Origin: Clostridia bacterium
GTDB lineage: Bacteria > Bacillota > Clostridia > Christensenellales > CAG-138
Reading direction: 5' to 3'
NCBI GenBank assembly: GCA_030530185.1
Contig: JAUMVL010000122.1
Location: forward strand, 1-5,405
DNA length: 5,405 bases
A program made the translations under genes and the position numbers. This document shows, one piece after another, positions 1 through 5,405 of this stretch; within the stretch, counting starts at the first letter, position 1; each line of letters opens with the position of its first letter. A model generated the notes under the pieces. It ran no database searches. It was not told the DNA's origin and saw only the letters and a program-made list of their open reading frames with translations.

Positions 1-412
1 GCAGGGCTTTTCGGAGGATCATGAACTGCGTCCGTATCGCGAAGGCGATTCGATCAACCTGATTCATTGGAAGCTGTCGTCGAAGTTCGACGATCCGATC
101 ATTCGGGAACCGCAGGAGCTGATCCGTAAGAACATCATTCTTGCCATCGACTTGCCCGACTCCTATTCGGAGCAGGAGAACCTGCTCGATCAGCTGGTGT
201 ATTTGTCGGATCAGCTGCTGAACAAGCAGATTCCGTTTACGCTGTATATCGGGATGCAGACCGTCATCATCCGTTCCGACGGGGAGCTTTCGGCCTTTTT
301 GAAAACCTTTTTGTCCGAACCGATGCGTGCCGAAAAGACGCTCTCGATTCGTACCGGCAACGATACGCTTGTATATCGCCTAACCCCCAATCAAAAGGAG
401 GCGAAGGCATGA
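1..412 (+). CDS. DUF58 family protein, C-terminal part (5' end outside window)
   Basis: The frame is open from base 2 and ends at TGA 410-412, giving 136 visible residues. Near the start it carries the DUF58 signature: ELRPYREGDSINLIHWKLSS, followed by an IIREPQEL stretch. This matches the family pattern of Y-x-x-GD, IHWK and a conserved RE or E segment. A hydrophobic strand (IILAIDLP) and a helical region follow, like the von Willebrand A-like fold often seen after the signature. An ATG at 152 is internal, because the conserved motif lies upstream of it, so the true start is outside the window. DUF58 proteins are usually membrane-anchored, of unknown biochemical role, and encoded with MoxR ATPases and transglutaminase-like proteins. 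The stop overlaps the next gene's start by 4 bp, which implies one operon and probable translational coupling. The family call is firm; the function is not known. Confidence 0.88.
   Translation, partial: QGFSEDHELRPYREGDSINLIHWKLSSKFDDPIIREPQELIRKNIILAIDLPDSYSEQENLLDQLVYLSDQLLNKQIPFTLYIGMQTVIIRSDGELSAFLKTFLSEPMRAEKTLSIRTGNDTLVYRLTPNQKEAKA
393..401 (+). promoter_or_regulatory. Ribosome binding site of the transglutaminase-like gene
   Basis: AAAAGGAGG lies inside the last codons of the DUF58 gene, 7 nt before the ATG at 409. The downstream gene therefore has its own strong Shine-Dalgarno site despite the ATGA overlap, so it need not rely only on coupling. Confidence 0.85.
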
Positions 413-2610
413 AAAAAGTTTTGTATCCGGCTTTGAATGTGCTCTCCGATGCGATTCTGGTCACGCTTGCCATCCTTGCTGTGCCGTGCTCGGTTTTGAC
501 GGCATATGAAGTGCCGTTTCCGCTGATGGCTCTTGTATGGGCAGCTGTGCTGATCGGGCTTTGCCTGTCGATCTGGATGCATGTGCCCAAATACGGCTAT
601 TTTGCCGGCATTCTCTATGGAGCGGTGCTGATTCCGTTGATGCTTTGGAAACGGACCGCAATCCTGTACGGATTTCATCTGTTCCGATACAGCATGCTGG
701 ATCTGCTTGCGCCGGACGTTCCTTTTTTGGCCGCACCGGAGCCGGTGGAACCGATCGAGGGGCTGATGAGTACGCCGAGTGCAGCGGTCGGCTGGTTTGT
801 ACTGTTGGTCATGGTGCTGTTCGGTCTGTCGGTTGCATGGAGCTTGATTTGCAGTCATATGATTCTGCTGCCGGTCATTGTGCCGCTGCCGATCTTCATG
901 CTGAGTCTGATCTATACGGACCTGCCGATCGGGCATTGGACCGTATTTTTGCTGATGGTCTATCTTGGCGCATGCCTGATGAGCGGCGGCCTAAGGGTTT
1001 ACGATGCGAAGCGGTACGGCCTTGTGACGATGATTGTGCTCGCATCGGTGACGCTGCTTGGCGCGTTGATCTTTGTGTTCTCACCGCCCGATCAATACGA
1101 GCCGATTTCCTTTGAACAGCGACAGGAGATGGTCGGCGATCATCTGCAAAATCTGTATGACAACCTGCGCGGAACGCTGAACAACCGCGTCAAGCGCACC
1201 GAGGATCTCACGGACGAGGAAGCGTGGGAGCGCACCGGCGATACGATTTTTGAGATGCAGTCTACGGCAGGCGGGGAAACGTATTTGCGCGCTTATTCGC
1301 TCGGCAGCTACCGAGGCAACGCCTGGCACAGCGTACCGGTATACAGCGGCAACTGGAAGTCCATGACCGCGCTCGGAAGCCGCCTGACACCGTCCGAGAC
1401 CATGTCCGTCTTTGCCGAGCAGTCCGAAATGCTTTATGTCCCGTATGGCTTTGTCCCGCCCGAGAATCTCAAGCTGAACGAAGCCTACCTGCCGGCCGAC
1501 GATCTTACGGATTATTCGTGGTCGTACACCGATGCGATCCCTGCGCCGCAACAGGTCACCGAGGACGAAACGGCATATCTTGCATGGGCGCTGGATACCT
1601 ATACAATTACGGACAGCGCGGAAAAAGCGAAGCTCCGCGACTTTGCAGCCGCTGCGGGACTGACGGATCTTGGGGATAATTACCGAACCGCGCTCGCAAT
1701 CGCGCAGTATGTTCGCGCGAATGCCCTGTATTCAACGGAACCGGGCAAGCTCCCGCGGGGAGAGGACTTTGTCCTGTATTTTCTGAAACAAAGCAAAACG
1801 GGGTATTGCGTCCACTTTGCGAGTGCGACAACCGCGCTTTTGCAGGCGATGGATATTCCGGCTCGCTATGTGTTCGGTTATCGCTTCTTTACTGCGGCGA
1901 ATGAACAAAAAACCGTAACCGATGAGATGGCCCACGCGTGGACGGAGGTCTACTGTCCGGGCATCGGCTGGGTACGCGTGGAAAGCACCGCCGGTGCAGA
2001 GGGTTGGCAGGATCCGGAAAGCTCTCCAACGCCGCCCGAAACATCCGATCCGGTTGATACGCCTGTTCCCACGCCGGAGGCTACACCCGAGCCGACGGTG
2101 GATCCGGATAACCCGGATGGGACCGAAGAACCCGACATGGAGGAGGATGAACCGTTCGGCGACGAGGAGACGCCCGAACCGACCGACAGCCCGCTCGGCG
2201 AGGATCCGGATGACGGGGAGGGACCGCTTTCCACTCCGCCGACCGACCGGCCCGAGCTTCCGGGACTGAATCTCTGGTGGCTGCTTTGGCTGCTCGTTCC
2301 GCCGGCGCTTGCTGCGGGACTATGGTACAGCAGAAAGGTGGTCCGCCAAAAACGACAGGAATCCTTCCGCCAGAAGAACGCCCGTGCCGCCATCCTTGCA
2401 ATGTACCGCTATCAGCTGCGGCTCGAACGCTTCGGCGCGCCTGCCGACGCTGCCGAGCGTGAGCTTGCGGAAGAGGCTGCCTTCTCCGACCATGCGATGA
2501 CGGAGGAACGTAAGACAATGCTTGCGATCGTGAAAAAATCGCTTGCTGCGCTCGACAGGCATCCGCGCTGGAAGCGCTTTGTCTATCGGTGGATTCTGTT
2601 CTTAACTTAA
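409..2610 (+). CDS. Membrane-anchored transglutaminase-like protein (TgpA-type)
   Basis: This 733-residue protein has about seven hydrophobic helices at the N-terminus (roughly residues 10-32, 37-57, 63-80, 125-147, 151-169, 177-192 and 204-224). A long soluble region, about 226-620, follows. One further membrane helix lies at 622-640, and a basic helical tail runs 641-733. MKK at the N-terminus and seven helices place the soluble region outside the cell and the tail in the cytoplasm. The transglutaminase core is visible as C467 (GYCVHFA), H509 (AHAWTEVY) and E525 (GWVRVEST), the usual Cys-His-Asp/Glu arrangement. Residues 535-618 are a Pro/Glu/Asp/Thr-rich linker. The tail resembles the DUF4129 region found at the end of many such proteins, but only weakly. 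The start follows an AAAAGGAGG site at 393-401, 7 nt upstream. Family members are thought to act on cell-envelope proteins or peptidoglycan-linked substrates; the actual reaction (cross-linking or peptidase-like) is unproven. Confidence 0.9.
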   Translation: MKKVLYPALNVLSDAILVTLAILAVPCSVLTAYEVPFPLMALVWAAVLIGLCLSIWMHVPKYGYFAGILYGAVLIPLMLWKRTAILYGFHLFRYSMLDLLAPDVPFLAAPEPVEPIEGLMSTPSAAVGWFVLLVMVLFGLSVAWSLICSHMILLPVIVPLPIFMLSLIYTDLPIGHWTVFLLMVYLGACLMSGGLRVYDAKRYGLVTMIVLASVTLLGALIFVFSPPDQYEPISFEQRQEMVGDHLQNLYDNLRGTLNNRVKRTEDLTDEEAWERTGDTIFEMQSTAGGETYLRAYSLGSYRGNAWHSVPVYSGNWKSMTALGSRLTPSETMSVFAEQSEMLYVPYGFVPPENLKLNEAYLPADDLTDYSWSYTDAIPAPQQVTEDETAYLAWALDTYTITDSAEKAKLRDFAAAAGLTDLGDNYRTALAIAQYVRANALYSTEPGKLPRGEDFVLYFLKQSKTGYCVHFASATTALLQAMDIPARYVFGYRFFTAANEQKTVTDEMAHAWTEVYCPGIGWVRVESTAGAEGWQDPESSPTPPETSDPVDTPVPTPEATPEPTVDPDNPDGTEEPDMEEDEPFGDEETPEPTDSPLGEDPDDGEGPLSTPPTDRPELPGLNLWWLLWLLVPPALAAGLWYSRKVVRQKRQESFRQKNARAAILAMYRYQLRLERFGAPADAAERELAEEAAFSDHAMTEERKTMLAIVKKSLAALDRHPRWKRFVYRWILFLT

Positions 2611-2626
2611 CCACAACTCAAAAATG

Positions 2627-2656
2627 AAAATGCAGAGGCCATGGCCTCTGCATTTT
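2627..2656. terminator. Bidirectional Rho-independent terminator
   Basis: Two 14-nt arms (2627-2640 and 2643-2656) are perfect reverse complements around a central AT. The stem core is GC-rich (GCAGAGGCC). Its ends are an A run on the left (2627-2630, with more A at 2620-2624) and a T run on the right (2653-2657, with more T at 2663-2668). It begins 17 nt after the + strand stop and ends 12 nt before the stop codon of the - strand gene, so it serves both convergent genes. Confidence 0.93.
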
Positions 2657-2667
2657 TGGATTCTTTT

Positions 2668-3270
2668 TTACAGCCCCAGATCCTTGTCCACCAGCACAAC
2701 GTGGAATTCCCGGTGAATCCGCATCGGCCATTCCAAAATGACTGTTGCGTTGCACATGCGTGCGGAGGTACGGCAGTCATGGCAGACGTTCGTTTGGGCG
2801 CAGGGCGTCGGCATTCCGAGTCGTCGTGCATTTTCGGGACAGGCGTCACGCTTGATGCGTGCAATCGCGCTGTCAAGATCGGAACAGATTTTTTGCCTGC
2901 CGACGATCAGAATCACGCACGGCGGTCCATAGAGCAGCCCCGCGACGCGGTTGCCCGTGCCGTCGATTTCAACGATGCGTCCGTCGGTCAAAACCGCATT
3001 TGCCGAGCACATGTAAACGTCGCAGGCGATCGCTTTGTCACGCTCTTCCTTTTTATGCGCCTTATCCACGGTCCAATGCCAATGCACCTCGTTGCCCTGC
3101 GTTGTAAGCAGATCATACAGCCCGAGCTGTTTGACCGTCTTGCTCCCGCCAATGCCGACCGAACGACTTTGTACGATGCCGAGCACCGTCTGCACCGCTT
3201 CCGTTTCGTCTGCAGCCGTGTGCACGATAAAATTTCGCTTCTCCAGTTCCCGGATTATATTTGCGTCCAA
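2668..3270 (-). CDS. LUD-domain protein (DUF162/LutC-like), TTG start
   Basis: This 200-residue soluble protein has the LUD hallmarks. A glycine-rich GIGGSKTVKQLGL segment lies at residues 39-51, and SANAVLTDGRIVEIDGTGNR at 89-108, followed by GPPCVILIVGRQKI at 115-128 and AxxR...P.N..R at 137-150. It ends with four cysteines, C157, C163, C166 and C173. The domain is named after lactate-utilisation proteins such as LutC, but this short single-domain clostridial type lies alone, without LutA/LutB-like iron-sulfur partners, so a role in lactate oxidation should not be assumed. The start is TTG at 3270-3268. It has GGGAGGTGA 6 nt upstream, an in-frame TGA within that site that rules out a longer product, and the next methionine only at residue 87. 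The gene is divergent from lepA and convergent with the transglutaminase-like gene, so it is transcribed on its own. Confidence 0.88.
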   Translation of the reverse strand: MDANIIRELEKRNFIVHTAADETEAVQTVLGIVQSRSVGIGGSKTVKQLGLYDLLTTQGNEVHWHWTVDKAHKKEERDKAIACDVYMCSANAVLTDGRIVEIDGTGNRVAGLLYGPPCVILIVGRQKICSDLDSAIARIKRDACPENARRLGMPTPCAQTNVCHDCRTSARMCNATVILEWPMRIHREFHVVLVDKDLGL

Positions 3271-3276
3271 AGTAAC

Positions 3277-3285
3277 TCACCTCCC
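3277..3285 (-). promoter_or_regulatory. Ribosome binding site that fixes the TTG start
   Basis: Read on the - strand this is GGGAGGTGA, a near-perfect Shine-Dalgarno sequence, with 6 nt to the TTG at 3270-3268. Its own TGA is in frame with the TTG, so translation cannot begin further upstream. Confidence 0.88.
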
Positions 3286-3293
3286 GCAAGGAA

Positions 3294-3323
3294 ATTGTAT
3301 CATATTTCTTGCTTTTTTTGCAA
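3294..3323 (-). promoter_or_regulatory. Predicted sigma-A promoter of the LUD-domain gene
   Basis: On the - strand, a -35 TTGCAA (3323-3318) and a -10 TACAAT (3299-3294) are separated by 18 bp. A TGn extension (TGA) lies directly before the -10, making an extended -10 promoter. The -10 matches consensus at 5 of 6 positions and the -35 at 4 of 6. The predicted RNA would start near 3287, giving a leader of about 17 nt that contains only the ribosome binding site. Confidence 0.65.
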
Positions 3324-3337
3324 CAGTACGGTATGAT
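3309..3337 (+). promoter_or_regulatory. Predicted sigma-A promoter of lepA-hemW
   Basis: A -35 TTGCTT (3309-3314, 3 of 6) and a -10 TATGAT (3332-3337, 5 of 6) are spaced by 17 bp. The transcript would begin near 3344, about 17 nt before the lepA ATG. The element overlaps the opposing promoter by 15 bp. The -35 is weak, so the exact position is less certain than for the opposite strand. Confidence 0.5.
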
Positions 3338-3351
3338 AAAAACAATCTTTT

Positions 3352-3356
3352 GGAGG
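3352..3356 (+). promoter_or_regulatory. Ribosome binding site of lepA
   Basis: GGAGG sits only 4 nt before the ATG at 3361, a little closer than usual. No other in-frame start lies between this site and the conserved IRNFSIIAHIDH motif, which begins at residue 8, so the ATG at 3361 is the likely start. Confidence 0.8.
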
Positions 3357-3360
3357 AACT

Positions 3361-5166
3361 ATGGAATACGATCTTTCTCTGATTCGCAATTTCTCGATTA
3401 TAGCGCATATTGATCACGACAAGTCCACACTTGCCGACCGCATGATGGAGTTGACCAACACCGTCGCCAAGCGCGACATGGAGGAGCAGCTTCTTGACTC
3501 AATGGACATTGAGCGCGAGCGCGGCATCACGATCAAGGCTTCGGCGGTGCGCATGTTCTATCATCATACGGACGGCAAAACGTACATGTTCAATCTGATC
3601 GACACGCCGGGGCACGTGGACTTCAACTATGAAGTTTCGCGCGCACTCGCTGCCTGTGAAGGCGCGGTACTCGTCGTGGATGCGACGCAGGGGATCGAAG
3701 CCCAGACGCTTGCCAATGTTTACCTTGCTGTGGACAATGGGCTCGAGGTTTTGCCGGTCATCAACAAAGTCGACCTGCCGAGCGCCGAGCCGGAGCGCGT
3801 CGTACATGAGATCGAGGACATCATCGGCATTCCGGCCGACGATGCGCCCTGCATTTCGGCAAAAACGGGCCTGAACGTCGATCAGGTGCTGGCGAAGATC
3901 GTCGATACCGTTCCCGCACCGACAGGAAAGATCGATGCACCGCTGAAAGCGCTGATTTTTGACTGCCTCTATGACAATTACAAGGGTGCGCTGTCTTATG
4001 TGCGCGTCTTTGACGGCGAGGTCCGCGCCGGCAGCAGAATTCAGTCGATGGCAACAGGCAATACGTTCGATGTCACCGAAGTCGGCGTTTTTGCTCCGAC
4101 GTGGAAGCCGGTTGATTGTCTGTCCGCAGGCGAGGTCGGCTATATTGCGGCGTCGATCAAGAGCGTTGCGGAAACGAAGGTCGGCGACACGTTCACCACG
4201 GCGGACAATCCCGCGTCTGAGCCGCTGCCCGGCTATAAGCATGTCAATCCGATGGTGTACTGCGGTATCTATCCCGCTGACGGCGCGCATTACGACGACC
4301 TCAAAGACGCGCTCGATAAGCTGCAGCTCAACGACGCTTCGCTTGTTTACGAGCATGAAACGTCCAGCGCCCTCGGGTACGGATTCCGCTGCGGCTTCTT
4401 AGGCCTGCTGCACATGGAGATCATCACGGAACGACTTGAGCGCGAGTTCGATCTCGACTTGGTCACGACTGCACCGAGTGTTGTTTACCGCGTATTCACG
4501 CTCGACGGGCAGGAATTGGTCATTGACAACCCGACGAATCTGCCTGCCGCGGCGGAGATTGAGCACATGGAGGAGCCGATGGTCAAGGCGACGATCATGA
4601 CGCCCTCGGCCTATGTCGGAACGATCATGGAGCTGTGTCAGAACAATCGCGGCGTGTTCCATGATATGAACTACATCGAGGAGGGACGCGTCAATCTGCA
4701 TTATACGCTCCCGCTCAACGAGATTATCTATGACTTTTTTGACAGCCTAAAGTCGCGCAGCCGCGGTTATGCGTCGTTTGATTATGAGATCAGCGGCTAT
4801 CAGAAGAGCGATCTCGTCCGGCTCGACTTTCTGCTGAACGGCGAGATGTGCGACGCCCTCTCGACGATCGTGCATAAGGATCGCGCTTACAGCAAGGGAC
4901 GTGCCGTCGCCGAAAAACTCAAGGACGTGATCCCGCGTCAGCAGTTTGAGATTCCGGTGCAGGCGGCGATCGGTTCCAAGATCATCGCGCGTGAGACCGT
5001 CAAGGCCGTGCGCAAGGATGTTCTTGCCAAGTGCTACGGCGGTGATATTTCTCGCAAAAAGAAGCTGCTTGAAAAGCAGAAGGAGGGCAAAAAGCGGATG
5101 CGTCAGGTCGGATCCGTGTCCGTTCCCAGCGACGCGTTTATGAGCGTTTTGCGCATCAACGGATGA
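3361..5166 (+). CDS. lepA: Elongation factor 4 (LepA), ribosome-associated GTPase with variant P-loop
   Basis: At 601 residues this matches the usual EF4 length and is collinear with it throughout. EF4 is a translational GTPase that binds the ribosome, has been reported to back-translocate or remodel stalled complexes, and affects initiation or 30S assembly. Visible motifs are G1 at 15-23 (AHIDHDKST), G2 around T57 (RERGITIKA), G3 DTPGHVDF at 81-88, G4 NKVD at 135-138 and G5 SAKTG at 166-170. A beta-barrel domain follows at about 186-285, then an EF-G domain III-like region containing SSALGYGFRCGFLGLLHMEI. Next come the domain V-like part and the EF4-specific C-terminal domain with PRQQFEIPVQAAIG and CYGGDISRKKKLL, which separates it from EF-G and BipA. 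The oddity is D20 in G1, where glycine is expected (codon GAC, 3418-3420). No other motif is damaged and there is no frameshift. The stop overlaps the hemW start by 4 bp. The identity is very secure; GTPase activity is uncertain because of D20. Confidence 0.97.
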   Translation: MEYDLSLIRNFSIIAHIDHDKSTLADRMMELTNTVAKRDMEEQLLDSMDIERERGITIKASAVRMFYHHTDGKTYMFNLIDTPGHVDFNYEVSRALAACEGAVLVVDATQGIEAQTLANVYLAVDNGLEVLPVINKVDLPSAEPERVVHEIEDIIGIPADDAPCISAKTGLNVDQVLAKIVDTVPAPTGKIDAPLKALIFDCLYDNYKGALSYVRVFDGEVRAGSRIQSMATGNTFDVTEVGVFAPTWKPVDCLSAGEVGYIAASIKSVAETKVGDTFTTADNPASEPLPGYKHVNPMVYCGIYPADGAHYDDLKDALDKLQLNDASLVYEHETSSALGYGFRCGFLGLLHMEIITERLEREFDLDLVTTAPSVVYRVFTLDGQELVIDNPTNLPAAAEIEHMEEPMVKATIMTPSAYVGTIMELCQNNRGVFHDMNYIEEGRVNLHYTLPLNEIIYDFFDSLKSRSRGYASFDYEISGYQKSDLVRLDFLLNGEMCDALSTIVHKDRAYSKGRAVAEKLKDVIPRQQFEIPVQAAIGSKIIARETVKAVRKDVLAKCYGGDISRKKKLLEKQKEGKKRMRQVGSVSVPSDAFMSVLRING

Positions 5167-5405
5167 TAGCGCTGTATTTCCATATTCCATATTGTATCCG
5201 AAAATGCCGGTACTGCGATTTCTGTTCCGTTCCGCTGAATGAAACCGCAGACCGGTATTGTGATGCGCTGATCCGGGAAATCGGGCTTCGCGCTGCACAA
5301 TATCCAAGCGAAACCGCCCGCACGGTCTTTTTCGGAGGAGGTACGCCGACAATCTTAAAAGCCGACGCACTTTGCCGCGTCCTGGATGCGGCAAATGCGG
5401 CGTTT
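5163..5405 (+). CDS. hemW: HemW, radical SAM heme chaperone / HemN-like protein (3' end outside window)
   Basis: Eighty-one codons are visible, running open to the last base. The N-terminus MIALYFHIPYCIRKCRYCDF carries the radical-SAM CX3CX2C motif at C11, C15 and C18, which would bind a [4Fe-4S] cluster, with a further C21. FFGGGTPT at 57-63 is the glycine-rich SAM-binding motif typical of the HemN/HemW group. The motif starts at residue 11, as in HemW; true oxygen-independent coproporphyrinogen oxidase HemN has a longer N-terminal extension and a CX3CX2CXC motif, absent here. HemW proteins were long annotated as coproporphyrinogen oxidases but are now regarded as heme-binding proteins that help insert heme into target enzymes. 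The ATG lies inside the lepA stop (ATGA), with no clear Shine-Dalgarno site before it, so translation is probably coupled to lepA. In many Bacillota hrcA-grpE-dnaK follow; that lies outside the window. Confidence 0.93.
   Translation, partial: MIALYFHIPYCIRKCRYCDFCSVPLNETADRYCDALIREIGLRAAQYPSETARTVFFGGGTPTILKADALCRVLDAANAAF

Noticed and set aside
13..23. GGAGG followed by ATG at 21, resembling a gene start
   Set aside because: That frame stops after 13 codons at TGA 60-62, and the bases are inside the DUF58 signature region in another frame.
391..936. A 181-codon - strand open frame opposite the transglutaminase-like gene
   Set aside because: The product is rich in Gln, Arg and His, the usual mirror of membrane-helix codons, and it crosses the conserved DUF58/transglutaminase junction.
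2668..3270. The LUD gene as part of a lactate-oxidation (lutABC) operon
   Set aside because: It is a single gene bounded by a terminator and a divergent promoter, with no LutA- or LutB-like gene in the window.
3309..3323. TTGC, seven T, GCAA as a terminator hairpin
   Set aside because: The stem is only 4 bp and lies within overlapping promoter elements. It is better explained by two opposing -35 sequences.
2641..3336. A 231-codon + strand open frame covering the LUD gene
   Set aside because: Its ATG is in the centre of the terminator palindrome, it has no ribosome binding site, and it runs antisense to a protein with clear LUD motifs.
3499..4356. A 285-codon open frame on the - strand, opposite lepA
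   Set aside because: It lies wholly inside lepA, which is conserved over its full length. The translation is rich in Arg, His and Cys without recognisable motifs, as expected for an antisense shadow of a GC-rich gene.
5335..5344. GGAGGAGGT, a strong Shine-Dalgarno-like run inside hemW
   Set aside because: It encodes the conserved GGGT of the radical-SAM motif, and no start codon follows at a suitable distance.

Overview
The window looks like ordinary chromosome from an anaerobic member of the Bacillota, probably class Clostridia. This is inferred from strong GGAGG-type ribosome binding sites, a lepA-hemW gene pair as in Bacillus and Clostridia, a DUF58/transglutaminase pair, a LUD-domain (DUF162-like) protein of the short clostridial type, and moderate to high GC. 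No rRNA, tRNA, CRISPR array, insertion sequence or prophage gene was seen.

Layout: (1) 1-412, + strand, the 3' end of a DUF58-family gene. (2) 409-2610, + strand, a large membrane-anchored transglutaminase-like protein that overlaps the DUF58 gene by 4 bp (ATGA). (3) 2627-2656, a perfect 30-nt palindrome flanked by A and T runs, read as a bidirectional terminator between convergent genes. (4) 2668-3270, - strand, a 200-residue LUD-domain protein that starts with TTG. (5) 3271-3360, a 90-bp divergent intergenic region with two face-to-face, overlapping sigma-A-type promoters. (6) 3361-5166, + strand, elongation factor 4 (lepA). (7) 5163 to the end, + strand, the first 81 codons of hemW, again overlapping by ATGA.

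How the genes work together: the DUF58 and transglutaminase-like proteins are commonly encoded side by side, often with a MoxR-type ATPase upstream (outside this window). They probably act together at the cell envelope, with substrate unknown. lepA and hemW form one transcription unit; EF4 is a ribosome-associated translational GTPase and HemW a radical-SAM family heme-trafficking protein. They are probably linked by conserved gene order rather than a shared pathway. The LUD gene is a separate single-gene unit between two terminators/promoters.

The most notable observation is in EF4. The G1/P-loop, normally HIDHGKST, reads HIDHDKST here because codon 20 is GAC instead of a glycine codon, while every other GTPase motif is intact. 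I found no convincing evidence of a novel multi-gene system. The remaining findings concern regulation or fine protein detail.
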